From Planctomycetaceae bacterium (GTDB taxonomy: Bacteria > Planctomycetota > Planctomycetia > Pirellulales > Pirellulaceae): a stretch of DNA of 10,357 nt. The notes beneath the pieces were generated by a model, which was given only the letters and a program-made list of their open reading frames with translations, was not told the origin of the DNA and did no database searches. The stretch covers positions 1 to 10,357 of the forward strand of contig JAKEHX010000681.1 of the NCBI GenBank assembly GCA_022614795.1, read 5' to 3'. Positions 1 through 8,512 of the stretch are shown piece by piece (position 1 is the first letter of the stretch; the number at the start of each line of letters is the position of its first letter). A program made the position numbers and the translations under genes.

Positions 1-1266
1 AAAGCGGCTGTCCGACAGCCCGACGACCACTTCGATCGCCTTGAGCTTGTAGCCCTCGACGATCCAGACGTGCCGCAGATTGCGTTTGCGGCGGGCCTCG
101 GAGCGCTCGGCGGCGGACAGGCCCGTTTCCTGCACTTCGTTGGCATCGGAGACGGGCCGCAGCTCCTCGACCTTCCCTTCCAAGAGCTCCTTGTCTTCCT
201 TCCGCACATGCTGCGGCTGGGGAAAGAACCGCAGTGCTGCGTTGGGGATCTTCGTTACTCTGGCCCGCCGATCGACCTCGAACGAAAGGTTCGCGGTCAT
301 CCCCGGCAGCAGGTTCAAATCGGGATTCGGCGCCGCCACGACCACCGGATAGGTCACGACATTCTGCGTGGTGGTCGAACTAAGGCGGATTTCTTCGACG
401 ACGCCTTCAAACAGCGTGTCGAGATAGGCTTCAACCGTAAACGTCACGGGCAGCTTCTTTTGCTGGGCGATCTTGATCAGGCCGACGTCCGCCTCATCGA
501 CCGAGGCGTGCACGTGCATCTTCTTCCGCATTTCGGGAGCGATCACGAACAGCTCGGGCGTCTGGAACTGGGCGGCCAGCGTCTGCCCCGGATCGATCTT
601 GCGGTTGATGATGATCCCGTCCACGGGGGCCTTGATCGTCGTGTAATCGACGTTCGCCTTGGCCAGGTCGCGGGCCGCCTGGGCCTGCTCGATGGCCGCA
701 TCGGCAGCGATGAGCTGGGCCTCCAGCGACTCCTTGCCGTAATGCACCCGGTCGACCTCGGCTTGCGAGATGAACCGCTTGTCCGTCGCTTGCAGCTCCT
801 CGGCCCGCCGCGCGTCGTTGGTGGCCTGCTTGAGCAAGGCAATGATTCGCTTCTTGTCGGCTTCGCGCGATGCGAGCGTGGCCTTGCTTTGCGCCAGCGA
901 CGCCACATAGATTCGCGGATCGATCTGGGCCAGCACCTGGCCTTCCTGCACCTCCTGGTTGAACTCGGCCAGGTTCAGGGGCAACCCCTCCTTGTCGTAC
1001 AGCTTGTTGCCTGCCAGGTCGGTCAGCTCGTACTCGGCGTCGATTGGGCCCGAAACAAACGCCCCCACCGAAATCTGCAGCACCGGCTTGATCGTGCCGG
1101 TCGCGTTGACCACCCGGATGACCTCCCCCTCGGTCACCTCCGCCAGCCGCCATTTCGGCATGTTGGCCTTCTGCCAGGCGTCCATCGCCGGCTGATAGGC
1201 GAGGCCCCCCGCGCCGGTGAGGACGGCGATCACGATTAAGACGACGACGAACGTGCGCATAAGCAT
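1..1266 (-). CDS. Efflux-pump periplasmic adaptor, HlyD/MacA type (partial, C-terminus beyond left edge)
   Basis: The frame stays open from the ATG at 1266 to the window edge, giving 422 codons with no stop. An N-terminal hydrophobic segment (residues 5-23) looks like an uncleaved membrane anchor. The first half of a lipoyl/barrel-sandwich domain follows (about 55-117, ending in GQVLAQIDP). Next come a charged Ala/Gln/Glu-rich helical hairpin (about 120-200), the second lipoyl half (about 204-228, YTTIKAPVDGIIINRKIDPGQ) and beta-barrel sequence with a typical LLPGMTANLSFEVD stretch. In this family such proteins bridge an inner-membrane ABC or RND pump to an outer-membrane channel. A MacB-like permease would be expected beyond position 1, which is inference. 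Residues about 76-101 look like an insertion in the first lipoyl half. Another ATG lies at 1260, and neither start has a clear Shine-Dalgarno site. The stretch after residue 360 is charged and less conserved in style. Confidence 0.9.
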   Translation of the reverse strand, partial: MLMRTFVVVLIVIAVLTGAGGLAYQPAMDAWQKANMPKWRLAEVTEGEVIRVVNATGTIKPVLQISVGAFVSGPIDAEYELTDLAGNKLYDKEGLPLNLAEFNQEVQEGQVLAQIDPRIYVASLAQSKATLASREADKKRIIALLKQATNDARRAEELQATDKRFISQAEVDRVHYGKESLEAQLIAADAAIEQAQAARDLAKANVDYTTIKAPVDGIIINRKIDPGQTLAAQFQTPELFVIAPEMRKKMHVHASVDEADVGLIKIAQQKKLPVTFTVEAYLDTLFEGVVEEIRLSSTTTQNVVTYPVVVAAPNPDLNLLPGMTANLSFEVDRRARVTKIPNAALRFFPQPQHVRKEDKELLEGKVEELRPVSDANEVQETGLSAAERSEARRKRNLRHVWIVEGYKLKAIEVVVGLSDSRF

Positions 1267-1512
1267 GGGTCGCTAGCGGGAATTGAGGCGTACTCTGAGC
1301 GCGGCCTCGATCGAGTGTAATTAACGATACCCGCCAATGGGCCGCGCAAGTTTCAGGGGCTTCTTACCGCTGAAAAACACCAAGCTCCAAATCTCAAACA
1401 AATCCAAATGCACGAATGACCATGCACACGATGCGTGTGCCGCTGCTGGAATTCGGTCATTGGAATTTCGAACTTGTTTGCGATTTGGTGCTTGTGATTT
1501 GAAAATTTTGGC
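1267..1512. other. Intergenic spacer between helicase stop and adaptor start
   Basis: This 246-bp stretch separates two minus-strand genes. Its right half is occupied by the large inverted repeat at 1381-1494. The left part contains an A/T-rich patch at about 1319-1326 that could hold the adaptor promoter on the minus strand. I saw only a weak match there (a GTTAAT-like -10 with a poor -35), so no promoter is called. No convincing small gene is visible. Confidence 0.5.
1381..1494. repeat. Large imperfect inverted repeat with nested hairpin, possible terminator for the helicase gene
   Basis: The left arm (1381-1421) and right arm (1455-1494) are imperfect reverse complements of about 40 bases. 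They share CAAGC, CCAAATC, CAAACAA and AATGACC in the same order. Inside the 33-base loop sits a perfect 7-bp hairpin, GCACACG-ATG-CGTGTGC (1424-1440). Transcribed from the helicase side (minus strand), the stem is followed after three bases by five T (1377-1373), so the structure could act as a terminator. The arms are rich in A and T compared with the G/C-rich genes on both sides. This suggests a repeated or mobile element rather than ordinary spacer. Confidence 0.75.
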
Positions 1513-2805
1513 CTAAAGGGCCCGCTTATACCGCTTCGGCGGCCGGCGGAGCATGCTGCTGGGCGGTGGTGGCGGCGCAGCAGCGGCCTCGCCCCCCGGT
1601 GAGCCGTCCGCAGCCGCGGGCACGCGGGCGATATCGGGGCTGGCACTGGGGTCGAAATCTTTCATCTCGCCGCGTTTCAGCAGGCGGTTGATCCGCTCCT
1701 CGATCCGCGTCAGCTCGTAGCCCTCGTCCGGGGCGACGAACGTAAAAGCGACCCCTTCGCGGCCCATGCGGCCTGTGCGGCCGACGCGATGGACGTAGTC
1801 GTCGCAGAACGCGGGAATGTCGTAGTTGATGATGTGCGAGATCGTCGTCACGTCGATGCCGCGGCCGATCACGTCGGTCGCCACGAGAAACCGGATTTTC
1901 TCGGCCCGGAACGCCGCCATCACCCGGTCGCGGGCCCCCTGGTTCATGTCGCCGTGGATGCCGGCTACGATCTTGGCGTCTTTGACTTTCTTCGACAGCC
2001 GCTGAAAGATCTTCTCGGTCCCGCGCTTGGTGCGGCAGAAAATGATCGCCTGCTTGGGCTTCTCGCGCGAGATCAGGCGGACGAGCAACTCAAACTTCTT
2101 CTGCGGATCGACCGTGAAGTAGAACTGCTCGATTGTCTCGACCGCCACGTCCTTGGGCGAGAAGTTGAGCGTCTCGGGATTGTGCATGTACCGCTCGGCC
2201 AGCTTGGCAATCGGCGGCGGCACCGTGGCCGAGAGAAGCAGCGTCTGCCGCTCTTGCGGGCAGCGCTTCAAGATCCGCTCGATATCAGGCCGAAAGCCGA
2301 TATCCAGCATTCGGTCGGCTTCGTCCAGGACGACGACCTTCAGCTTGGTGAAGTCGATCGTGCCGCGGGCCAGGTGGTCGAGCACGCGCCCCGGCGTGCC
2401 GATGACGATTTGGGCCCCTTTGCGGAGTTTTTCGATTTGCTCGCGGATCGGCTTGCCGCCATAGACGGCTACGCAGTGCACCTTGCGGCCGGCCGAGAGC
2501 TTGATCGCTTCGTCGCGGACCTGCACGGCCAGCTCGCGGGTCGGCACCATCACCAGCGCCTGCGGGTGATGGATGTCGTGCTTGAGCTGCATCCGTTCGA
2601 GGATCGGAATCACGAACGAGGCTGTCTTGCCGGTGCCGGTGCGGGCCTGGCCGACGACGTCGATGCCGGTCAAGGCGCGGGGAATGAGGCCGGCCTGCAC
2701 GGGCGTGGGGTATTGATAGCCGGCCAGATTGAGGGCGGCGAGCATCACGTCCGAAAGACCAAGGGATTCGAACGTGGCGGGAGGAGGCTGAGCGCGGTCC
2801 GTCAA
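1513..2805 (-). CDS. DEAD-box ATP-dependent RNA helicase
   Basis: This 430-residue protein has the full superfamily 2 motif set: Q-motif (F12 and GYQYPTPVQ, 29-37), ARTGTGKT (54-61), PTRELA (88-93), TPGR (137-140), DEAD (161-164), SAT (192-194), ATDVIGRGID (309-318) and HRVGRTGR (339-346). It should unwind or remodel RNA using ATP in the cytoplasm, as RhlE/CshA-like helicases do in ribosome assembly, mRNA decay and cold response. Which of these roles applies cannot be read from sequence. After the core, about 45 residues form an Ala/Pro-rich low-complexity tail ending in a basic patch (RRPPKRYKRAL), a common RNA-binding style of tail. The start is TTG at 2805: an in-frame TAG lies 12 bases upstream, and the next ATG (residue 21) would remove the Q-motif phenylalanine. 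A weak AGGA lies in front. The gene is divergent from parDE. Confidence 0.96.
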   Translation of the reverse strand: MTDRAQPPPATFESLGLSDVMLAALNLAGYQYPTPVQAGLIPRALTGIDVVGQARTGTGKTASFVIPILERMQLKHDIHHPQALVMVPTRELAVQVRDEAIKLSAGRKVHCVAVYGGKPIREQIEKLRKGAQIVIGTPGRVLDHLARGTIDFTKLKVVVLDEADRMLDIGFRPDIERILKRCPQERQTLLLSATVPPPIAKLAERYMHNPETLNFSPKDVAVETIEQFYFTVDPQKKFELLVRLISREKPKQAIIFCRTKRGTEKIFQRLSKKVKDAKIVAGIHGDMNQGARDRVMAAFRAEKIRFLVATDVIGRGIDVTTISHIINYDIPAFCDDYVHRVGRTGRMGREGVAFTFVAPDEGYELTRIEERINRLLKRGEMKDFDPSASPDIARVPAAADGSPGGEAAAAPPPPPSSMLRRPPKRYKRAL

Positions 2806-2894
2806 GTGCGGTGGGTCCTACGGCTGGGGCGGTTAATAAGTCTTTGCTGCCAAACATCTTACCAAGACACGTTCGGTCTGCGGAGGGCAGTAGG

Positions 2895-2909
2895 CGGCTC
2901 CAACAGCCG
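2895..2909. promoter_or_regulatory. Short inverted repeat upstream of the antitoxin gene, possible operator
   Basis: CGGCT (2895-2899) and AGCCG (2905-2909) form a 5-bp dyad with a 5-base spacer, ending one base before the candidate -35 box. ParD-type antitoxins usually bind dyads in their own promoter, so this is a candidate operator. A dyad this short in G/C-rich DNA can easily arise by chance. Confidence 0.25.
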
Positions 2910-2910
2910 T

Positions 2911-2940
2911 TTGACCTTTTGGACAAGCGGAGGTTATCGT
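2911..2940 (+). promoter_or_regulatory. Candidate sigma-70-like promoter for parDE
   Basis: TTGACC (2911-2916) is a five-of-six match to the -35 consensus. It is followed after 18 bases by TATCGT (2935-2940), a four-of-six match to -10. Transcription would start around 2947, leaving a leader of about 25 bases before the parD GTG. The site lies within the 166-bp divergent spacer shared with the helicase gene. Confidence 0.4.
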
Positions 2941-2958
2941 AAGAGAAACAGGACGCTC

Positions 2959-2962
2959 GGAG
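2959..2962 (+). promoter_or_regulatory. Ribosome binding site supporting the GTG start of parD
   Basis: GGAG lies nine bases before the GTG at 2972, a good Shine-Dalgarno position. It decides the start of the antitoxin, which would otherwise have only a non-ATG codon to support it. Confidence 0.6.
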
Positions 2963-2971
2963 AATCAAGCA

Positions 2972-3220
2972 GTGACCATAGCAATTTCTGGCGAGCTGCA
3001 ATCGCTCGTTCAACAGCAGCTGGCAACGGGCCAGTATGGCTCCGCCGATGACGTACTGCTCGCCGGTGTGCGACTACTGCGCGAGCGTAACGAGCGCCTT
3101 GCCGATTTGCGACGGGAAATCATCCCGGCGCTAGAGCGTTTGGATCGCGGCGAAGGCAAGCCCTTGGATATGGAGGCTATTAAACGCGAAGCTCGCGACC
3201 GATTCGAGCAATCCAAATAG
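2972..3220 (+). CDS. parD: ParD-like type II antitoxin
   Basis: This 82-residue protein follows the ParD pattern. It opens with a short strand (MTIAISGELQSLV), then a helix ending in a G-x-Y-x-S-A-D-D turn (residues 20-27) and a second helix (VLLAGVRLLRERNERL), together making a ribbon-helix-helix DNA-binding and dimerisation unit. The charged C-terminal half (LRREIIPALERL... to REARDRFEQSK) is the part that in this family wraps and neutralises ParE. Such antitoxins also repress their own promoter, and the upstream dyad and promoter candidates fit this. Translation starts at GTG with GGAG nine bases upstream. The partner toxin begins 18 bases after the stop on the same strand, the usual antitoxin-first order. 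Family assignment is firm on pattern and pairing; cognate binding is inferred. Confidence 0.9.
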   Translation: MTIAISGELQSLVQQQLATGQYGSADDVLLAGVRLLRERNERLADLRREIIPALERLDRGEGKPLDMEAIKREARDRFEQSK

Positions 3221-3238
3221 AAGCCTTGCCGATTCAAC

Positions 3239-3532
3239 ATGCCCGCGATCACTCTCGACGATGCGGCACGCGAGGACCTGATCGATATCTGGGAGTACAT
3301 CGCGCACGATAATCCCCAGGCCGCGGACCGGATGCTGGACCGCATTTGGGACGGTTTTCGCGTTGTGGCGAAGTTTCCACAGGGCGGCACTCTTCGGCCG
3401 GAATTGGCCACCAACTTGAGGTGCTACACTGTCGGAAACTACGTCATCTACTTTCGCCCGACGGCAAACGGGATCGAGGTCGCGCGCGTGCTCCACGGAG
3501 CGCGCGATGTGGACGCATTGTTCGAGTCTTGA
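3239..3532 (+). CDS. parE: ParE-like toxin of the RelE/ParE superfamily
   Basis: This is a 97-residue protein, a normal length for ParE. The N-terminal helical pair (EDLIDIWEYIAHDNPQAADR, about residues 12-31) and the later strands are typical: FPQGGTLRPEL (about 46-56), LRCYTVGNYVIYFRP (about 60-74) and a closing IEVARVLHGARDVDALF with the family's R-V-L-H-G-x-R-D signature. Studied ParE proteins poison DNA gyrase, while RelE-fold relatives cleave mRNA at the ribosome. The R-V-L-H-G-x-R-D ending favours ParE, but the target is not shown by the sequence. The gene follows parD by 18 bases and was probably co-transcribed with it. The ATG has no strong Shine-Dalgarno, so toxin may be translated less than antitoxin, as is common. 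It looks intact. Confidence 0.91.
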   Translation: MPAITLDDAAREDLIDIWEYIAHDNPQAADRMLDRIWDGFRVVAKFPQGGTLRPELATNLRCYTVGNYVIYFRPTANGIEVARVLHGARDVDALFES

Positions 3533-3563
3533 GCACGTTCCAAATTGGAGCTACCGAAATATC

Positions 3564-6554
3564 ATGGAGTTCGCTCGACTCAGACTGGCGTTTGAATCGC
3601 TGGTCGTCGGCCTGATGGTGTCGGCGACCGCCGCGGCACAGGCGCCCAATGACTCGCTGGACCGCGACTATGCCGGGGAGCTGCCGCGGATTGCCCCCAC
3701 CGAGCCGGACAAGGCCCTGGCCACGTTCGAGGTCGCGCCGGGATTCAAGCTCCAGCAGGTCGCCGCCGAGCCGCTGGTCGCCGATCCCGTGGCGATCGCC
3801 TTCGACGAAGACTGCCGGCTCTATGTCGTCGAGATGCGGGGCTATTCTGAAAACAGGGACGAACGGCTGAGCCAGATTCGGCTGCTGGAAGACATCGACC
3901 AGGACGGACGATTCGACAAGAGCACGGTCTTTGTCGATAAACTCGCCTGGCCGACTGCTGTGTTCTGCTGGGCGGGGGGCGTGCTCGTCGCGGATGCACC
4001 CGATATCTGGTACTTCAAGGACACCAGCGGCGACGGCGTAGCCGACGAGCGGCGCGTGCTCTTCACGGGCCTGGGGACCAGCAACGTGCAGGGGCTGGCC
4101 AATTCGTTCCAGTGGGGGCTCGACAATCGGATTTATTTAGCGATCAGCAGCAGCGGGGCCGACCTTGTCCGGCCGAATGACAAGGAGACAAAGCCAATTT
4201 CGCTCCGCGGACGCGACATCGCCATCGACCCGCGCACCTGGACCGTGATGCCGGTCAGCGGCGGGGCGCAGCACGGCTTGTCGATGAGCGACTGGGGCGA
4301 TCGGTTCGTCTGCTCCAACAGCGACCACCTCCAGCAGATCATGTACGAAGACCGCTATCTCGCCCGCAATTCCTATCTGGCCGCACCCAGCCCGCGGCGG
4401 AGTATCGCCGCCGACGGCCCGCAAGCCGACGTGTTCCGCATCAGCCCCGTCGAGCCGTGGCGGATCGTCCGGACGCGTCTCCGCTCGCAGGGCATCGTGC
4501 CGGGCATCGTGGAAGGGGGCGGACGGCCGGCGGGCTACTTCACCGGAGCGACTGGGGCGACAATCTATCGGGGCGATGCCTGGCCGAGCCAGTGGCGCGG
4601 CCTGGCGGTGGTCGGCGACGTGGGAAGCAACCTGGTCCATCGCAAGCGGTTGGAGGTAAGCGGCGTTGGCTTCGTTGGCCGTCGGATCGACGAGCAGAGC
4701 GAGTTCGTTACGTCCCGCGACAACTGGTTCCGGCCCGTGCAATTTGCCAATGCGCCCGACGGCACGCTCTACATCCTCGATATGTACCGCGAAGTGATTG
4801 AGCATCCGCTGAGCCTGCCGCCGCTCATCAAGAAGCACCTCGACCTGACGAGCGGCCGCGATCGCGGGCGGCTGTATCGAATTGTGCCCGACGGATTCAA
4901 GCAGCCGCATTTGCCAAGACTGTCGAAGGCGACGACGGAGGAATTGGTTGGGCTGCTGGCACATCCCAACGGCTGGCACCGCGATACGGCGGCTCGGCTG
5001 CTCTACCAGCGGCAGGACAAGACGGCAGGGCCGCTGCTCGCTGGGCTCGCTGTCCTGCCGCAGGAGCCGCTGGGTCGAATGCATGCTCTTTACTCGCTGG
5101 TCGGTCTTCTTGCGATTACCGAAGATATGCTCCTGCCGCGGCTGGCCGACGAGCATCCGCGGGTCCGCGAGCATGCGGCGAAGCTGGCCGGACCGTTCGC
5201 GCCCGATTCGGCGGCCCTGCGCGAGAAACTGCTGGCCCTGGCCGGCGATCCGGAACTGCGGGTCCGCTACCAGGTCGCCTTTTCGCTGGGAACATTGCCG
5301 TCCAGTCCGCAGCGGAATCGGGCGCTCGTCGAAATCGCGAAGCGCGACGGCGCCGATGGCTATGTTCGCGTGGCCGTGCTCAGCTCGCTGGGACAAGGAG
5401 CGGGCGAAGCGCTCGCGTCGATCGCGGCGGACGCAAAATTCCGCGACACGCCGCCGGGCCAGGAGCTGCTCGCCAGCCTGGCCATGCAAATCGGCAAGCA
5501 GCAGCGGGCCGACGACATCGCCGAGCTTTTGAAGACGCTCGCCGCACTGGCGAAGGAGAATTCGCCGGCGCTGCAGACGATCGTCCAGCGGCTGGCGGCC
5601 CGCGAAGGTACTCCGCTCGCCCAGCAGGTCGCCGCGGCCACCGGCGGCAAGGCCGAAGAGCTGATGCAGTCGCTCCTGGCGAGCGCCGCCAAGACGGCTG
5701 CCAACGAAGAAGGGCCGCTCAAGGCACGCGTCGCCGCGGTCGAACAGTTGCGCCTGGGGAAGTTCGCCGACGAGCGCGATCTGTTGGCCGGACTGCTCGA
5801 ACCGATCGTCCCAGCCGACCTTCAATCCGCGGCGCTGGCCACGCTTGGCTCGTTCGACGCGCCCGAGGCGGCCGAGCTGGTGCTGGCCCGCTTCGCGGCA
5901 TTCAGCCCGCGGCTGAAGGGCCAGGCGACCGACGTGCTCCTCTCGCGGCCGGCGTGGACTGTGTCACTCTTGGCGGCGATTGAGGCCGGCAACGTCAGCC
6001 CGGGGGACGTCGATCCGGTGCGGCTCAAACTGCTCGGAGAACATCGCGATGAGGCGATCCGCTCGCGGGCGACGAAGCTCCTGGCCAGCAGCCAGCTCAG
6101 CCAGCGCGGCGACGTCGTCGAGGCTTATCGCGAGACGCTGGCGATGAAGGGGGCGGCCGAAACGGGCAAGCAGGTCTTTGCCAAGATTTGTGCCGCGTGC
6201 CATCGGGCCGGCGGCGTGGGACACGAGATCGGCCCGAGTCTGGCGGCGATGAAGGCCCGCGGAAGCGAGGCGATTCTCGTCAACGTGCTCGATCCCAACC
6301 GCGAAGTGAACCCGCAGTATCTGAACTACGCGGTGCGGCTCATTGACGGCCGCACGCTGAGCGGCATGATCTCGGCCGAAACGGCGACCGGCGTGACGCT
6401 CCGGCGGGCCGAGAATCTGACCGATACGGTGCTGAGGATCGACATCGACCAGCTCAAGAGCACCGGCCTGTCGATCATGCCTGAGGGGCTGGAGCGGCAG
6501 ATCGACAAGCAGGCGATGGCCGATTTGCTGGAGTATTTGAAGACGGTGGAGTGA
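3564..6554 (+). CDS. Secreted propeller / HEAT-repeat / cytochrome c fusion (PVC-type membrane-bound dehydrogenase)
   Basis: This 996-residue protein has three parts. After a signal peptide (MEFARLRLAFESLVVGLMVSATAAAQ, cut near residue 24), residues about 45-450 match the style of the Pirellula/Verrucomicrobium N-terminal domain, a propeller related to sorbosone/PQQ sugar dehydrogenases (ATFEVAPGFKLQQVAAEPLV; ANAPDGTLYILDMYREVIEHP). Residues about 455-840 are Ala/Leu-rich helical HEAT repeats. The C-terminus is a cytochrome c domain with haem-attachment motif CAACH (C876, C879, H880) and a likely distal methionine at M972 (SIMPEGL). It should act outside the cytoplasmic membrane, passing electrons from an unknown substrate to haem. 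The substrate cannot be told from sequence. The chosen ATG gives a clean signal peptide; an earlier in-frame ATG at 3507 would overlap parE. It follows parE by 31 bp and converges on ribokinase with a 16-bp gap. Confidence 0.92.
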   Translation: MEFARLRLAFESLVVGLMVSATAAAQAPNDSLDRDYAGELPRIAPTEPDKALATFEVAPGFKLQQVAAEPLVADPVAIAFDEDCRLYVVEMRGYSENRDERLSQIRLLEDIDQDGRFDKSTVFVDKLAWPTAVFCWAGGVLVADAPDIWYFKDTSGDGVADERRVLFTGLGTSNVQGLANSFQWGLDNRIYLAISSSGADLVRPNDKETKPISLRGRDIAIDPRTWTVMPVSGGAQHGLSMSDWGDRFVCSNSDHLQQIMYEDRYLARNSYLAAPSPRRSIAADGPQADVFRISPVEPWRIVRTRLRSQGIVPGIVEGGGRPAGYFTGATGATIYRGDAWPSQWRGLAVVGDVGSNLVHRKRLEVSGVGFVGRRIDEQSEFVTSRDNWFRPVQFANAPDGTLYILDMYREVIEHPLSLPPLIKKHLDLTSGRDRGRLYRIVPDGFKQPHLPRLSKATTEELVGLLAHPNGWHRDTAARLLYQRQDKTAGPLLAGLAVLPQEPLGRMHALYSLVGLLAITEDMLLPRLADEHPRVREHAAKLAGPFAPDSAALREKLLALAGDPELRVRYQVAFSLGTLPSSPQRNRALVEIAKRDGADGYVRVAVLSSLGQGAGEALASIAADAKFRDTPPGQELLASLAMQIGKQQRADDIAELLKTLAALAKENSPALQTIVQRLAAREGTPLAQQVAAATGGKAEELMQSLLASAAKTAANEEGPLKARVAAVEQLRLGKFADERDLLAGLLEPIVPADLQSAALATLGSFDAPEAAELVLARFAAFSPRLKGQATDVLLSRPAWTVSLLAAIEAGNVSPGDVDPVRLKLLGEHRDEAIRSRATKLLASSQLSQRGDVVEAYRETLAMKGAAETGKQVFAKICAACHRAGGVGHEIGPSLAAMKARGSEAILVNVLDPNREVNPQYLNYAVRLIDGRTLSGMISAETATGVTLRRAENLTDTVLRIDIDQLKSTGLSIMPEGLERQIDKQAMADLLEYLKTVE

Positions 6555-6570
6555 AGCACCTGGCGATCCC

Positions 6571-7563
<993 letters not shown>

Positions 7564-7572
7564 CGCGCGCGA

Positions 7573-8298
7573 CTACGGCAGCTTGCGAATCCGCAGGTTC
7601 TTGAACTCCACCGGCGCCCCCTCCGATTCGAGGCACAGGTAGCCGCTGGCCGGCTCGCACTTGGTGCCGCCGCTGACCTCCTCGCCGTTGACCCACAGGC
7701 GCAATTCGGCGTTGATCGCGCGGATGTAGTAGTGGTTCCACTCGCCGACCCCTTTGCTCAGCTCCTTGGTCGGAAAGCTCCGCTGGCCGTTGGGCGAAAC
7801 GGGCGGGAACGGCGTCATCTTCGACTTGCCGACCGGGAAGACATCGCCGTTGGTGGTGAACCAGTCGGCCTTCTTGCCGCTCGTTTTTTCGTAATTCTCT
7901 TTGAAGCCGTGATCGAGCACCTGCACCTCGATGCCGCCGGGCGGGAGCTTGCCCTTGGGCAGGTCCTTAAGGGCCTCCTCGGCCGCCCACACGAAGATGC
8001 CCGAGTTGCCGCCGCTCTTCAAATGCCGCCACTGCGCGACCAGCTCGAAATTCGTCACCGGCTCTTTGCTCCGCGTGACGCCGACCGGCTGGCCGGTGCA
8101 GTGGATGACGTTGTCTTTCCAGGTCCACGTGTCGGCGTCGCCGTTGACCATCTGAAAGTCGTCAAGCGTCAGCTCCTTCCAGCCGGGACCGGTGCCATCG
8201 ATGGTGGCTTTGGGAAGCGACTCCTGGGCCAGCGAGACCGCGCACTGCATGAACATAACCAAAGCAAAACACGCACTACAGTCTGATCGGCGCATCAT
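7573..8298 (-). CDS. Secreted DUF1080 (3-keto-disaccharide hydrolase-like) protein
   Basis: This 241-residue protein has an N-terminal signal peptide (residues 1-24, ending CAVSLAQE) and one DUF1080 domain filling the rest. Recognisable family features are WKELTLDDFQ (40-49), the NSGIFVW strand (98-104), IEVQVLD (123-129), the WNHYYIRAINAELRLWVNGEEV segment and the closing GYLCLESEGAPVEFKNLRIRKL. The fold is a concanavalin-like beta-sandwich. Some members cleave 3-keto-glycosides, and planctomycetes carry many copies; the substrate here is unknown. It probably acts in the periplasm or at the cell surface. The start at 8298 has a GAGGAAC Shine-Dalgarno just upstream and a second ATG directly after it. 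A TTG start at 8346 would add residues ahead of the signal peptide and is rejected. Ribokinase follows after 9 bp, so the two form an operon. Confidence 0.93.
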   Translation of the reverse strand: MMRRSDCSACFALVMFMQCAVSLAQESLPKATIDGTGPGWKELTLDDFQMVNGDADTWTWKDNVIHCTGQPVGVTRSKEPVTNFELVAQWRHLKSGGNSGIFVWAAEEALKDLPKGKLPPGGIEVQVLDHGFKENYEKTSGKKADWFTTNGDVFPVGKSKMTPFPPVSPNGQRSFPTKELSKGVGEWNHYYIRAINAELRLWVNGEEVSGGTKCEPASGYLCLESEGAPVEFKNLRIRKLP

Positions 8299-8301
8299 GG
8301 G

Positions 8302-8308
8302 AGTTCCT
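8302..8308 (-). promoter_or_regulatory. Ribosome binding site deciding the DUF1080 start
   Basis: On the minus strand GAGGAAC ends three bases before the ATG at 8298, or six before the one at 8295. It is the best Shine-Dalgarno near this gene and favours one of the twin ATGs over the upstream TTG. The remaining spacer up to 8382 holds no promoter that I can support. Confidence 0.6.
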
Positions 8309-8382
8309 CGACAGCAAGAGCGAATACAAAAGACCCTTGGACACAATATCGAACCTCATACGGCCGAGCGGCGAGCAGGTTC

Positions 8383-8469
8383 GCACTTTGCAATTTGCAA
8401 TTCCTGTTTTGCAATTTGCAATCCGCACAGGCATCGATTGCAAATTGCAAAGTAGGAATTGCAAAGTGC
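8383..8469. repeat. Large A/T-rich inverted repeat built on TTTGCAA words
   Basis: The left arm (8383-8422) and right arm (8437-8469) are reverse complements at 31 of 33 positions, apart from a 7-base extra unit in the left arm. The loop is the 14 bases 8423-8436. The arms consist largely of TTTGCAA/TTGCAAA words, and the extra unit is exactly one more TTTGCAA, so the arm appears to have grown by a tandem heptamer. The element lies 120 bp past the stop of the ankyrin protein gene and 85 bp before the DUF1080 start. It would form a very stable RNA or DNA hairpin. It may stop transcription or be a mobile palindromic repeat; the sequence does not decide. Confidence 0.85.
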
Positions 8470-8512
8470 AAATCGGGCCTGTTTCATTCGGCATGCAAGT
8501 CAGGTACTGGCG

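Noticed and set aside
70..1239. Long open frame on the plus strand opposite the adaptor gene
   Set aside because: It is antisense to a gene with clear lipoyl and membrane-anchor features. Its protein is rich in Arg, His, Leu and Gly without motifs, as expected from reading G/C-rich coding DNA backwards.
1789..3051. 420-codon plus-strand frame opposite the helicase
   Set aside because: It lies over all helicase motifs in antisense and runs on through the divergent promoter region into parD. No domain is recognisable.
3507..3563. Upstream ATG at 3507 for the cytochrome gene
   Set aside because: It would overlap the toxin gene and put 19 polar residues ahead of a good signal peptide. The ATG at 3564 is preferred.
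4137..5825. 562-codon minus-strand frame opposite the cytochrome gene
   Set aside because: The plus strand carries a signal peptide, propeller and HEAT sequence here. The antisense product has biased composition and no motif.
8299..8346. TTG start at 8346 for the DUF1080 gene
   Set aside because: It adds a Cys/Arg-rich stretch before the signal peptide and lacks a ribosome binding site, whereas 8298 has one.
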